DNA from: Streptomyces inusitatus
GTDB lineage: Bacteria; Actinomycetota; Actinomycetes; Streptomycetales; Streptomycetaceae
Length of the DNA stretch: 61,999 nucleotides
Assembly: GCF_014651115.1 (NCBI RefSeq)
Contig: NZ_BMWG01000009.1
Span: 188,042 to 250,040 of the forward strand
Direction of reading: 5' to 3'
Below are positions 26,427 through 35,357 of this stretch, piece after piece. Position 1 is the first letter of the stretch. The number at the start of each line of letters is the position of its first letter. Both the position numbers and the translations under genes were made by a program. The notes below the pieces were generated by a model that worked only from the letters and a program-made list of their open reading frames with translations, searched no databases and was not told the DNA's origin.

Positions 26427-27212
26427 TCAGCTCCGGGGGTGGCGCATCAGCAGCTCCCTCAGCTGCCGGGAGTGCCGGCGGCTGACGGCCAGTTCCGCCG
26501 TGCCCACCCGTACGGTGGTCGTGCCCGCGTCCAGGCGGAGTTCGTCGATCCGGGCGAGGGCGACGAGATGGCTGCGGTGGATGCGGACGAAGCCGCGCGA
26601 GGCCCAGCGCTCCTCCAGGGTGGAGAGCGGGATCCGGACCAGATGGCTGCCGTTCTCGGTGTGCAGCCGGGCGTAGTCGCCCTGGGCCTCGACATAGGTG
26701 ACGGCGTCGATCGGGATGAAGCGGGTCACCCCGCCCAGTTCGACGGGTATCTGCTCGGCGGCGCTGTGCACCGGTGCGGTGACCTGCGGCTCGGCACGCG
26801 GCGGGCGGGGCTCGCGCGCCGCTCCGACGAGATCCCCGGCCCGCCGCACCGCTTCGGCGAGCCGCTCCCTGCGGACCGGCTTGAGCACATAGTCGACGGC
26901 CTTGAGGTCGAAGGCCCGGACGGCGAAGCCCTCGTGGGCGGTGACGAAGACGATCAGCGGCGGTTCGCTGAAGCGGGCGAGCAGCCGGGCGACGTCGAGC
27001 CCGGTGAGCCCGGCCATGTGGATGTCGAGGAAGACGACGTCGATCCCCTCGTCGCCGTCGGGCCCCGCGTCGAGGGCGTGGCTGATGCGGCGCAGGGCCT
27101 CGGTGGCGTCGGTGGCCCCTTCGGCACGGCTGATCCGGGGGTCCGACCGCAGCAGATAGAGCAGTTCCTCAAGTGCCGGTCTCTCGTCGTCCACGGCCAG
27201 TACGCGCAGCAT
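26427..27212 (-). CDS. LytTR-family response regulator
   Basis: A 261-residue regulator. The receiver domain (about 1-120) has the acidic pocket VDDERPA, phosphoacceptor D63 in VVFLDIHM and the later KPV lysine. A LytTR DNA-binding domain follows (about 155-255; FIPIDAVTYVEAQGDYARLHT through FVRIHRSHLVAL). Start 27212 gives the family N-terminus MLRVLAVDDE. It leads a co-directional group ending with the LytS-type kinase and is the probable output of that kinase, perhaps controlling symporter expression in the way BtsR and YpdB control carboxylate transporters in E. coli. Confidence 0.93.
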   Translation of the reverse strand: MLRVLAVDDERPALEELLYLLRSDPRISRAEGATDATEALRRISHALDAGPDGDEGIDVVFLDIHMAGLTGLDVARLLARFSEPPLIVFVTAHEGFAVRAFDLKAVDYVLKPVRRERLAEAVRRAGDLVGAAREPRPPRAEPQVTAPVHSAAEQIPVELGGVTRFIPIDAVTYVEAQGDYARLHTENGSHLVRIPLSTLEERWASRGFVRIHRSHLVALARIDELRLDAGTTTVRVGTAELAVSRRHSRQLRELLMRHPRS

Positions 27213-27349
27213 GGTGCGGAGTCTAGGTCGTCTCTTCACGGTCCCGCCCTTTTGGATTCCGTACAACCTCCGGGGGCTCTCGGCGGTCACATCCGGACAA
27301 GGGCTTCTCCGGCGGCCGCCGAGGCGTCCGCCACCACAGCGCAGGAAGA

Positions 27350-28807
27350 ATGAAGACACCTATGCGACAGCACCTCCGCACCACCATCGCGACCGCCGTG
27401 TCCGCCGCTCTCGTCGGCGGACTGATCCTCGCCTCGGGAGGCGGGGCCGTCGCCGCGCCGGCCGGGACGCCGGGCGACTTCAACGGCGACGGATACCGCG
27501 ACCTCGCGATCGCCGCGCCGCTCGGGAAGGCCGGCGGGAAGGCGAACGCGGGGTACGTGGCCGTCGTCTACGGCACCAAGAACGGCCTCGACAAGTCCAA
27601 GCGCGCCATCATCAGCCAGGCCACCGAGGGCATTCCGGGGACGCCCGAGAACGGCGACCACTTCGGCGACCGTCTCACCACCGGCGACCTGGACGGTGAC
27701 GGCTACACCGATCTCGTGGTCGGTGTGCACTCCGAGCGGATCGGGAGCACGGACTCCTCCGGCGTCCTCACCGTCGTCTGGGGCGGCCCGAAGGGGCTGA
27801 AGTCGGGCGTCGACCTCGCCTCGCCGCTGCCCGAGTACCGGAACGCGCTCGGCTGGAGCGTCGCCGCCGGTGACTTCGACGGGGACGGACGGACCGACCT
27901 CGCCGCCGTCAACAACTCCATGCCCACGCTGAACATCTTCAAGGGCCCGGTCTCCCGGTCCGGGAAGGCGGCGGGCCGGACCAATATCGACACCGACAAC
28001 GAGACCGGCGTCAGCGCGGACCAGATCTTCGCGGGGAACGTCAACGGCGACGGCGCGGCCGACCTCCTGGTGATGGGCCAGCGGTCGAGCGGCGACAACT
28101 ACCCGACAAGCGGTTTCCTGTACAAGGGGGGCAAGACCGGCCTCAAGAAGGCGGGCAGGGTCGCCGGGGGCTACGAGGCGGCCATGGCCGATGTCGACAA
28201 GGACGGCTTCGGCGACATCATCACCGGCAACTTCATGGAGAAGTCCGCCGACGAACCGAACGGCGGCCCCGGGGGCGCGATCACGGTGACCTACGGCAGC
28301 GCCGCCGGGCTGTCCACCCGTACCCCGGTCCGTATCACCCAGGACACCGCCAAGGTCCCCGGCACCGCCGCGAAGGGCGACCGCTTCGGCTGGAGCCTGT
28401 CCGCCGGTGACACCGACGGCGACGGGTACGCGGATGTCGCGATCGGCGCCATCGGCGAGGCCACCGGGAGCCTTCGGGCGACGGGCACGGTCACCGTGCT
28501 GCGCGGCTCTCGCGGCGGGCTGACCGGCACCGGCGCCAAGAGCTTCACGCAGAACACCGACAAGGTCCCCGGCGCCTCCGAGGCCCACGACCAGTTCGGC
28601 ACCGCCGTCAGGCTCATGGACAGCGACAGGAACGGCCGCGCGGAGCTGGTCGTCGGCGCGTTCGCCGAGAACGACGGAGCGGGTTCGGTCTGGCTCTTCA
28701 AGTCCGACAAGAGCGGTGTCACCGCCACCGGTTCCACCTCGTTCGGCGCCGCCCAGGTCGGCGGGGCCGCCGGTCTTTCGTACTTCGGCGACGTGCTCGC
28801 GGGCTGA
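27350..28807 (+). CDS. Secreted FG-GAP/VCBS repeat protein
   Basis: A 485-residue exported protein with an N-terminal signal (TAVSAALVGGLILAS to AVAAPA) and about seven FG-GAP beta-propeller blades. Each blade carries a DxDxDG-type calcium loop, for example DFNGDGYRDLAIA, DLDGDGYTDLVVG, DFDGDGRTDLAAV and DTDGDGYADVAIG. This is an integrin-alpha-like propeller, usually involved in surface or protein binding; no enzyme domain is present. ATG 27350 is very close to AGGA while ATG 27362 is far from it, so the start is uncertain by four residues. It is convergent with the glycosylase gene. Confidence 0.88.
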   Translation: MKTPMRQHLRTTIATAVSAALVGGLILASGGGAVAAPAGTPGDFNGDGYRDLAIAAPLGKAGGKANAGYVAVVYGTKNGLDKSKRAIISQATEGIPGTPENGDHFGDRLTTGDLDGDGYTDLVVGVHSERIGSTDSSGVLTVVWGGPKGLKSGVDLASPLPEYRNALGWSVAAGDFDGDGRTDLAAVNNSMPTLNIFKGPVSRSGKAAGRTNIDTDNETGVSADQIFAGNVNGDGAADLLVMGQRSSGDNYPTSGFLYKGGKTGLKKAGRVAGGYEAAMADVDKDGFGDIITGNFMEKSADEPNGGPGGAITVTYGSAAGLSTRTPVRITQDTAKVPGTAAKGDRFGWSLSAGDTDGDGYADVAIGAIGEATGSLRATGTVTVLRGSRGGLTGTGAKSFTQNTDKVPGASEAHDQFGTAVRLMDSDRNGRAELVVGAFAENDGAGSVWLFKSDKSGVTATGSTSFGAAQVGGAAGLSYFGDVLAG

Positions 28808-28813
28808 AGGCAC

Positions 28814-28829
28814 CCGCCCGGCCGGGCGG
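28814..28829. terminator. Palindromic terminator-like hairpin
   Basis: CCGCCCGG followed directly by CCGGGCGG is a perfect 16-base palindrome between the convergent FG-GAP and glycosylase stop codons. The placement fits a short bidirectional terminator; there is no T-run. Confidence 0.4.
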
Positions 28830-28834
28830 TCGGG

Positions 28835-29707
28835 CTATTTGAGGAGGCGGGAGAGCCGGCGGTCGGCGAGCGGCCGGCCGCCGGTCTGGCAGGTGGGGCA
28901 GTACTGGAGCGAGGAATCGCTGAAGGAGACCTCACGGATGGTGTCGCCGCAGACCGGGCACGGTTCGCCGGTGCGGCCGTGGACGCGCAGCCCGCTCTTC
29001 TTCTCCGCCTTGAGCCGCCCGGCGGCCACTCCCCGGGAGCGGGCGACGGCCTCTTCCAGGGTGCCGCGCAGAGCCTCGTACAAGGCGGTGATCTCGTCCT
29101 CGGTGAGATTCCGCACGGGTTTGAACGGGGACATCCTCGCGGCGTGCAGGATCTCGTCGCTGTAGGCGTTGCCGATGCCCGCGATCAGACTCTGGTCGCG
29201 CAGCGCGCCCTTGATCTGCCGCCGCTCCCCCGCGAGGAGCGCGGCGAAGGCGTCCCGGTCGAATCCGGCGGCCAGCGGATCGGGGCCGAGGCGGGCGACG
29301 CCCGGGACTTCGGCGGGGTCGCGGACGAGATGGACGGCGAGGCGCTTGGCGGTACCGGCCTCGGTGAGGTCGAAGCCGCCGCCGGAGGCGAGGACGGTAC
29401 GCAGGGCGAGCGGGCCCCTGCCGGGCCGGGGCGGCGCGGCGGGGAGTTCGTCCTGCCAGCGGAGCCAGCCCGCGCGGGCGAGATGGACGACCAGATGGAG
29501 GGCGTCCGGCGGTTCCCCGGCGGTGATGTCCAGCCATTTGCCGTGCCGGGCGACGGCGGTGACCCGGGTGCCCTCGACGGCGCTCAGCGGCGGGTCGTAG
29601 GTCTTGAGCACACTGATCGCCAGCGGCAGGACCCGGGCGATCCCCTGTCCCACGAGATGGCTGTCGAGAAACTCTCTGAGGGATTCCACTTCGGGCAGTT
29701 CGGGCAT
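28835..29707 (-). CDS. Fpg/Nei family DNA glycosylase
   Basis: A 290-residue base-excision repair enzyme with glycosylase and AP-lyase activity on oxidised bases. The N-terminus PELPEVE gives the catalytic Pro (after Met removal) and Glu. HGKWLD supplies the conserved Lys. The helix-two-turn-helix region includes SLIAGIGNAYSDEIL, and the C-terminal zinc finger CPVC...YCPTCQTGG is complete. Length is normal. Substrate preference (8-oxoguanine or oxidised pyrimidine) cannot be told from sequence. Confidence 0.95.
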   Translation of the reverse strand: MPELPEVESLREFLDSHLVGQGIARVLPLAISVLKTYDPPLSAVEGTRVTAVARHGKWLDITAGEPPDALHLVVHLARAGWLRWQDELPAAPPRPGRGPLALRTVLASGGGFDLTEAGTAKRLAVHLVRDPAEVPGVARLGPDPLAAGFDRDAFAALLAGERRQIKGALRDQSLIAGIGNAYSDEILHAARMSPFKPVRNLTEDEITALYEALRGTLEEAVARSRGVAAGRLKAEKKSGLRVHGRTGEPCPVCGDTIREVSFSDSSLQYCPTCQTGGRPLADRRLSRLLK

Positions 29708-29744
29708 GCGTCCAGGGTGCCGTGGCGGCGGCGGGGGCGCAGGT

Positions 29745-31091
29745 TCACCGGGTCAGGCGGAGCAGTTCGGCGACCTCGTCGCCGAGGCCCTGGGCCAGCC
29801 GGTCCAGGTCCGGCACGGCCTTGCCGTCCGCAACCAGCCCCACATGCACCCGCCGCCCGTAGATCGTCAGCGCCACCGCCAGGGACTGCCCGCGCGCCAG
29901 CGGGGCCATCGGGTAGATCGCGCTCAGCGGACAGCCGCCCAGGGAGAGCGCCGAGCGCGGCAGCGGGACACTGGTCACGAGGACGTCGAAGAGGAGCCGG
30001 GCCGCGCCGCCCGCGAGCGGGGCGCCGAAGCGGTGCGCCAGCGGCGGGAGCTGGTCGGCCAGTACGGCGAGGGCCCCCGCGCCGCGCAGCGGGCCGGCCG
30101 CCCTGTTGCGGTCCATGGCGGTCCGGACGGCGTCCAGCCGTGCGCGCGGGTCGGGCTCGGTGACCGGCAGCTCCAGCAGATACGCCGAGAGCCGGTTGGC
30201 CGAGCCGGGCGGGGAGCCGGGGCGGCGGCGGGAGACCGGGACCAGGGCGCGCGGCCCGGGGGCGGGCAGCGGCTCGCCGCGCTCCGCCGCCCAGCGGCGG
30301 AGCGCACCGGCCACGACGGTGAGCAGTACGTCGTTGACCGTGCCCCCGGCCAGGTGGCGCACCCGCCGCACCTCCTCCAGTTCGAGCCGGGCGGTGCCCA
30401 GTCTGCGGGTGCCGCTGGGCCCGGCCGTGAGGGCGGGCAGCCCGCGCGGGTCGAGGCGGCTGGCCCGGACGATCGACGCGCCGACGCCGACGGCCCGCCC
30501 CAGGTCGTCGATCCGGTCGCGGGCGAAGCCGATGAGCCGTCTGGGGTCGGGGGCCCCGGGACCTTCGGGCGCGGTCCGCGTCCGGCGGAGGCGGGCGGCG
30601 CGCGGGGCGGCGATCTCGTCGAAGACGCCCGCGCCGATGTCGACGGCGCGCATTCCGTCGGCGAGGGCGTGATGGAGTTTGACGAGCACGGCGAACTCCC
30701 CGCCGGGGCGGCCCGTGAGCAGATGCATCTCCCAGGGCGGCAGGCCTCGTGGGAGCGGCCGTTCCATGAGTTCCCCGGCGACGGCGGCGGCCTCGGCGGC
30801 GAAGTCGCCGCCCGGCAGCCGCAGCCGGTGGACATGGCGTCGTACGTCGAATTCCTTGTCGGCCCGCCAGGCCGCGCCGCCGACCGGGAGCAGGACGTCC
30901 CGTACCCGCATGCGCAGCCGGCGGATCGCGGCGGTGCGGGTGGTCAGGAGTTCCAGTACATCGTCGTGGTGGCCGCCGCGGCAGCGGTCGGCCGGGGCGA
31001 AGAAGGCGAGCGCGCCGAGGTGCATGGGGTGCCCGTCGGACTCCAGATGCCAGAAGGCCAGGTCCAGGGGGGCGAGAAGCTCGCTGTTCAC
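29745..31091 (-). CDS. WS/DGAT family acyltransferase
   Basis: A 448-residue wax ester synthase/diacylglycerol acyltransferase, which moves acyl-CoA chains to long-chain alcohols or diacylglycerol; in streptomycetes this contributes to triacylglycerol storage. The catalytic motif HHALADG is at residues 140-146. Other landmarks are the N-terminal LAPLDLAFWHLE and the C-terminal PLARGQSLAVALTIYGRRVHVGLVAD. The GTG start at 31091 has GAGG five bases upstream; an in-frame start at 31211 adds a non-family leader. A good promoter lies 68-96 bases before it. Confidence 0.9.
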   Translation of the reverse strand: MNSELLAPLDLAFWHLESDGHPMHLGALAFFAPADRCRGGHHDDVLELLTTRTAAIRRLRMRVRDVLLPVGGAAWRADKEFDVRRHVHRLRLPGGDFAAEAAAVAGELMERPLPRGLPPWEMHLLTGRPGGEFAVLVKLHHALADGMRAVDIGAGVFDEIAAPRAARLRRTRTAPEGPGAPDPRRLIGFARDRIDDLGRAVGVGASIVRASRLDPRGLPALTAGPSGTRRLGTARLELEEVRRVRHLAGGTVNDVLLTVVAGALRRWAAERGEPLPAPGPRALVPVSRRRPGSPPGSANRLSAYLLELPVTEPDPRARLDAVRTAMDRNRAAGPLRGAGALAVLADQLPPLAHRFGAPLAGGAARLLFDVLVTSVPLPRSALSLGGCPLSAIYPMAPLARGQSLAVALTIYGRRVHVGLVADGKAVPDLDRLAQGLGDEVAELLRLTR

Positions 31092-31158
31092 GGTGTCCTC
31101 ATGTCCTCGGACGTCGCGTCCGGAGGGAACGGTGTCCGTCGATGCCGTCAGGAGGAAT

Positions 31159-31187
31159 GTCCTATCGGGCCGGAGAACCGCAGTCAA
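31159..31187 (-). promoter_or_regulatory. Predicted promoter for the WS/DGAT gene
   Basis: On the reverse strand TTGACT (31182-31187) and TAGGAC (31159-31164) are separated by exactly 17 bases. Both are close to the HrdB-type consensus of streptomycetes. The flanking 31195-31260 stretch is unusually AT-rich for this genome. Confidence 0.55.
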
Positions 31188-31261
31188 TCGCCTTCGGTCG
31201 ATTGCGGCCAAGTATGATCAATTCACGTTCAATCCAGATAAAATATCCAGCTGATATTCAT

Positions 31262-33412
31262 TCACTCCTCCGCCCGTCCCTGACCAGACCGTCCCTGACC
31301 AGACCGTCCCTGGCCAGACCGTCCCTGGCCAGACCGTCCCTGGCCCGATCGGGCTCCGACCAGGAATTCACACCACACACATTTTCCGGTGCCGCGCGAC
31401 TCCACACCCCAGGTGTCGGCCAGCCGGTCCACCAGCAGCAGACCGCGCCCGGAGACCCCGGACTCCCCCGCGTCCCGCCGTCTGGGCAGCGCGCTGGAGC
31501 GGTCCTCCACCTCGATCCGCAGCCGCCGCCCCACCCCCGAGAGCACCCGGGCCGTCACGATCGCCCCGCCGTCGGTGTGCAGCAGCGCGTTGGTGATCAG
31601 CTCGTCGGCGGCGAGTTCGATCTCGTCGGTCCGCTCCCCGGCCCCCCAGGCGCGTACCGCCGAACGGACCATGTGGCGGGCCGAGACCAGTGCCTCGGGG
31701 TCGTTCTGGGCGACATGCTGCTGGAGCCGGCCGCCCGTCTGCGGGGTGAACACGCCCCGTCGGCGCAGCAGCAGCATCGCCACGTCGTCGTCGCCGCTCC
31801 GCTCGTCGACCGCCTCGCAGAGCAGGTCCGCCAGCCGCTGGAGATCGCGCGGTCCGCCGCGCACCATCGCGGTCAGCAGCTGCATCCCGTCGTCGAGGTC
31901 GAAGCCGGGCTGCTCGACCAGGCCGTCGGTGTAGAGCAGCAGGGTCTGGCCCGGGTCCAGCTCCACGGTGGACACCGGGTACTCCAGCCGGCCGAACTCC
32001 GCCGAGAGCCCGAGCGGCAGCCCGCCCTCCACCGGGATTCTGCGGCAGCTCCCGTCGGTGTCGCGGAGCAGCGGGTCGACATGACCGGCGCGCACCAGCT
32101 GCATCACCCCGGTGGAGAGGTCCGCCTCGGCGTAGAGACAGGTCGCGAACCGGTCGGTGTCCAGCTCGTGGAGGAAGACGGAGGCGCGGGCCATCACGGT
32201 GGCCGGGGTGTGGCCCTCGGCCGCGTAGGCCCGCAGCACGATCCGCAGCTGTCCCATCACGGCGGCCGCGTCGGTGTCGTGGCCCTGTACGTCGCCGATG
32301 ACGGCGCCCACCCGGCCGCCGGGCAGCGGGATGATGTCGTACCAGTCGCCGCCGATGTCCCGGCCCATCCGCGCCGAGCGGTAGCGGACCGCGATCTGCG
32401 CGCCGGGCACCTCGGGGATCCGGCGCGGCAGCATCGCCTGCTGGAGCCCCTCGGCGAGATCGTGCTCCTGGTCGTAGAGGATCGCCCGCTGGACGCTCTG
32501 GGCGATGCTGCTGCCGAGCGCCACGAGCACATCGCGCTCCTCGGAGCTGAATCCGGTGCGGTCGCTGTAGAGCAGTCCGAGCGCGCCGATCGGGCGGGCC
32601 TGGGCGATCAGCGGCAGATAGGCGGCGGAGGTGATGCCGAGCCCCGCCAGATGGGGCCAGAGGACGGGGAAGGAGCGCTCGAACTCCTCGCGGGACTCGA
32701 TGAAGCACGGGGCGAGGGTCCGCATCACCTCGCTCATGGGGTACTGGTCGTCGACATGGGTGTAGCGGGTGCCGGGGATGAACGCCGCCTGGGGGCCCTC
32801 CGCCACCAGATGGATCCTGCCGCCCGACTCCAGCAGGCCCATCACCAGGCTGGCCGCCCCGAAGTGCTCCAGGCCGTGGACGTCCTGAAGGACGTCGATC
32901 ACGTCCTTCACCGTCCGGGCGTGGGCCAGGGCCGCGGTGGTGGACTCGACCACCCCGGTCTGCCGTCTGCGGGCCGGTTCGGCCTCCATCCGGGCGGCGG
33001 AGTCGGCCAGTTCCGCGGTGGCGTCGCGGACGGTGCCGACGATCCGCAGGGGGCGGCCGGTGCCGTCCCGGTGGACATGGCCCTGGGTGTGCGTCCAGCG
33101 GAGACCGCCGTCGGGGTGGCGGAAGCGGAAGTACACGCCGTAGTGCTCGCTGCCGTCCTTGAGCGCGCTGGCCACCTTCGCGTCCAGCCGGGCGGCCTCG
33201 CCCGGGGGCATCCGGGAGGTCAGGCTGGCCCGGCGGCCGTCGTAGTCGCCCGGCCGCAGCCCGAGCACGTCGAGGGCCGTCCGGTCCAGATGACAGAGCC
33301 CGCTGGCCAGGTCCCAGTCGAAGCTGCCGATACGGGTGAGGGCGAGGATCACCTCCGGGCCCGCCGGCCAGTCGCCGGGAAGCGACGGGGCCCCCGCTGC
33401 CCGCTCAACCAT
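31262..33412 (-). CDS. PAS-GAF-SpoIIE phosphatase with anti-sigma-type ATPase domain
   Basis: A 716-residue cytoplasmic signalling protein: PAS (about 22-137), GAF (about 155-305), PP2C/SpoIIE serine phosphatase (about 340-535; GGDWYDIIPL and GDVQGHD metal ligands) and a RsbW-like ATPase (about 565-685; ELAADELITNALLHT, GRGLLLVD). Such proteins balance dephosphorylation and phosphorylation of STAS anti-anti-sigma factors. The extreme C-terminus is five perfect SGQGR units encoded by a 15-base tandem repeat. Both catalytic domains look intact. No STAS partner gene is seen nearby. Confidence 0.92.
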   Translation of the reverse strand: MVERAAGAPSLPGDWPAGPEVILALTRIGSFDWDLASGLCHLDRTALDVLGLRPGDYDGRRASLTSRMPPGEAARLDAKVASALKDGSEHYGVYFRFRHPDGGLRWTHTQGHVHRDGTGRPLRIVGTVRDATAELADSAARMEAEPARRRQTGVVESTTAALAHARTVKDVIDVLQDVHGLEHFGAASLVMGLLESGGRIHLVAEGPQAAFIPGTRYTHVDDQYPMSEVMRTLAPCFIESREEFERSFPVLWPHLAGLGITSAAYLPLIAQARPIGALGLLYSDRTGFSSEERDVLVALGSSIAQSVQRAILYDQEHDLAEGLQQAMLPRRIPEVPGAQIAVRYRSARMGRDIGGDWYDIIPLPGGRVGAVIGDVQGHDTDAAAVMGQLRIVLRAYAAEGHTPATVMARASVFLHELDTDRFATCLYAEADLSTGVMQLVRAGHVDPLLRDTDGSCRRIPVEGGLPLGLSAEFGRLEYPVSTVELDPGQTLLLYTDGLVEQPGFDLDDGMQLLTAMVRGGPRDLQRLADLLCEAVDERSGDDDVAMLLLRRRGVFTPQTGGRLQQHVAQNDPEALVSARHMVRSAVRAWGAGERTDEIELAADELITNALLHTDGGAIVTARVLSGVGRRLRIEVEDRSSALPRRRDAGESGVSGRGLLLVDRLADTWGVESRGTGKCVWCEFLVGARSGQGRSGQGRSGQGRSGQGRSGQGRAEE
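31275..31349 (-). repeat. Five-copy 15-bp tandem repeat in coding sequence
   Basis: Units begin at 31275, 31290, 31305, 31320 and 31335 and share the pattern CGTCCCTGRCCAGAC, with two variants differing at one base and a diverged last unit. They encode SGQGR repeats just before the stop codon of the SpoIIE protein. The unit is a multiple of three, so copy-number change keeps frame. Confidence 0.95.
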
Positions 33413-33461
33413 GGAGCCACTCTGTCATCATTTGTCGGATTCTTCGACTGTCGGTGGTCTC

Positions 33462-34571
33462 TCAGCCCGCGAAGACGTCGGAGCCCTCGTCCGGGCCCAG
33501 GTCCAGGTCTTCGCCCAGGTCCTCTTCCAGGTACACGTCCGGATCCTCGTCCTGTTCGAGGTCGTCGCCGGGGGCGGGGACCGGGTCTGGCTCCGCGGTA
33601 CGCGGTACGGACGCCACCGGCGGCGGGGTCGGGGCCGTCGCGGCCGGGGCGGGGGTGCGCGACAGCGATTCGGCGGGCGGATAGCTGTAGAGGTTGTCCG
33701 GGGCATCGCCCGGCGGAAGCACCTCGGGTCTGCTGTCCCGCTCCCCGTCGCTCCCGGTCGCCCGGTCGATCCAGCCGCTGTCGAGGACGTCGGCGATCAC
33801 CAGATGACCGGCGACCCGGTCCGACGGCTCGATGACGACGATCCGCTCGGGCGCGTACCCGGCCCAGGGCCTGCCCCGGTGGACCACGGCCCCCTCCACC
33901 GCGACCGGCGGCCGCAGCGGGTTGCCGCCCGCGCAGCGGACGCGCGGCACCCCGCGCGGATCGACCAGCACGGCGGTGCCCGCCTGGAGCACGGCCTGCC
34001 GGGCGACGTCCGAACCGGCCCGGTAGCCGTGCGCGGTGACCCTGGTGTCGGTGCGCAGCACCACCGGGGTCAGTTCGCGCAGGAAGCCCGCGAGCCCCGC
34101 CGGGGAGACCCCGGAGGCCCGGGCGAAGGCGCGCTCCTTGCCCCGGTCCTCGCCGATCAGATCGAGCTGGCGTTCGGCGTCGCAGCTACCGACGGACTCG
34201 ACCCCGCCGTAGAGGCCGGGCGTGCCGCCGGAGAGGGTGCGCAGGGTCTGTCCGCGCAGCGGCGCTCCGCGCGTCCCGGCGTTCGGCGCGGGCGGCCGGG
34301 GCTCGGGGGCCGAGAGGGACCGGGCCGTCGATTCCGTGTACGGGTCGGGGCCCCGGGCGGCGACCGGCTGAAGGATCACCTCCTCGCCGGCGGGGGGCGC
34401 GGGGGCGGGGTCCGTCCCACAGCCCGCGAGCAGCGGCGCGAGACAGATCCCGGCGGCGATCGCGACGACCACGGGCCGGCGGCCCGGAGCTTCGGGCAGG
34501 CGCGGCCACCGGCCGCGCTCCGGGTACCGGCGACGACGCGTCGCGGTGTCGCGACGACGATTGGAACGCAC
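33462..34571 (-). CDS. DUF6777-type lipoprotein
   Basis: A 369-residue protein resembling the DUF6777 family of streptomycete lipoproteins. The GTG start at 34571 follows a GGGAGAGG site. After an Arg-rich segment comes the lipobox LLAGC. The conserved core includes DPYTES, GGTPGLYGGVESVGSCDAERQ, LTPVVLRTDTRVTAHGYR and GTAVLVDPRGVPRVRCAGGNPL. The C-terminal ~80 residues are Pro-rich, then strongly acidic (DDLEQDEDPDVYLEEDLGED). Function is unknown; the protein should sit on the outer face of the membrane. Confidence 0.78.
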   Translation of the reverse strand: MRSNRRRDTATRRRRYPERGRWPRLPEAPGRRPVVVAIAAGICLAPLLAGCGTDPAPAPPAGEEVILQPVAARGPDPYTESTARSLSAPEPRPPAPNAGTRGAPLRGQTLRTLSGGTPGLYGGVESVGSCDAERQLDLIGEDRGKERAFARASGVSPAGLAGFLRELTPVVLRTDTRVTAHGYRAGSDVARQAVLQAGTAVLVDPRGVPRVRCAGGNPLRPPVAVEGAVVHRGRPWAGYAPERIVVIEPSDRVAGHLVIADVLDSGWIDRATGSDGERDSRPEVLPPGDAPDNLYSYPPAESLSRTPAPAATAPTPPPVASVPRTAEPDPVPAPGDDLEQDEDPDVYLEEDLGEDLDLGPDEGSDVFAG

Positions 34572-34640
34572 GTGCCTCTCCCGCCTTCTCACCCTGCTTC
34601 GGTCCCTCAAGTTCTGCCGGACTCCCGCCGCCCCCGCCAC

Positions 34641-34669
34641 TTGAACGCCTTCGGCGGGGTGCGTACGCT
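34641..34669 (+). promoter_or_regulatory. Predicted promoter for the DUF1990 gene
   Basis: TTGAAC (34641-34646) and TACGCT (34664-34669) are separated by 17 bases and would start transcription around 34676. Just downstream, TGAAC-AC-GTTCA (34685-34696) is a perfect five-base inverted repeat in the predicted 5' leader, a possible repressor site. Confidence 0.5.
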
Positions 34670-34715
34670 CGGGGCCACAACACTTGAACACGTTCAGATC
34701 TGGAGGGCACGGGGG

Positions 34716-35357
34716 ATGTCAGTGCTGGTCAGCCTGATCGGAAGGGCCGTTCGCTCGGGGGTCGGGGCGGCCGTCGGGCCCGTGTGTCCGTCCGCCGGAC
34801 GGCCCTCGCCCGTCCGGCGGGCGCTCAGCTACCGGGAGATCGGCGCCACCCGCTCCGGCCCGCTCCCCGACGGCTACGCCCATCTGCGTCTCACCGCGCC
34901 GATGGGGCACGGCCGGGCGGTCTTCGAGGCGGCGGGGGCGGCCGTGCTCGACTGGCGGATGCACCGGCTCTCCGGGATCCGGCTGCGCGCCTCCTCGGAG
35001 CGGGCCGATCCCGGCGTCCGGGTCGAACTCTCCGTGGGCGCGGGCCCGCTGCGGCTCGGCGGCCGGTGCGAGGTGGTGTGGGCGGTGGACGACGACCGGC
35101 GGGCCGGTTTCGGCTACGGCACGCTCACCGGCCATCCCGAGTGCGGCGAGGAGTCGTTCGTGGTGGAGCTGCGGGACGACGGCTCGGTGTGGTTCACCGT
35201 GACGGCCTTCAGCCGTCCGGCCCGCCGGTACAGCCGCGCGGCCGGGCCGCTCGTCCCGCTGTTCCAGCGGTGGTACGCCCGAAGGCTCGGCCGCACCGTG
35301 CGCCGGATCGCCGCCCACCCTGATACTGGTGGTGATGGAGTGGTTCGCCGACAGTGA
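34716..35357 (+). CDS. DUF1990 family protein
   Basis: A 213-residue protein with the DUF1990 pattern: YREIGATRSGPLPDGYAHLR, VFEAAGAAVLDWRMHRLSG, FGYGTLTGHPECGEESFVVE and FSRPARRYSRAAGPLVPLFQRWYARRL. Molecular function is unknown. ATG 34716 is preceded by GGAGGG and a predicted promoter. Its 3' end overlaps the next gene, suggesting coupled expression. A much longer frame running back to 33336 is only an antisense shadow. Confidence 0.85.
   Translation: MSVLVSLIGRAVRSGVGAAVGPVCPSAGRPSPVRRALSYREIGATRSGPLPDGYAHLRLTAPMGHGRAVFEAAGAAVLDWRMHRLSGIRLRASSERADPGVRVELSVGAGPLRLGGRCEVVWAVDDDRRAGFGYGTLTGHPECGEESFVVELRDDGSVWFTVTAFSRPARRYSRAAGPLVPLFQRWYARRLGRTVRRIAAHPDTGGDGVVRRQ

Noticed and set aside
31275..31349. 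Possible CRISPR-like repeat array
   Set aside because: Units are contiguous 15-mers without spacers and encode protein; this is a coding minisatellite.
31142..33835. 897-residue + strand frame over the SpoIIE gene
   Set aside because: It is antisense to a protein with intact PAS, GAF, PP2C and ATPase motifs.
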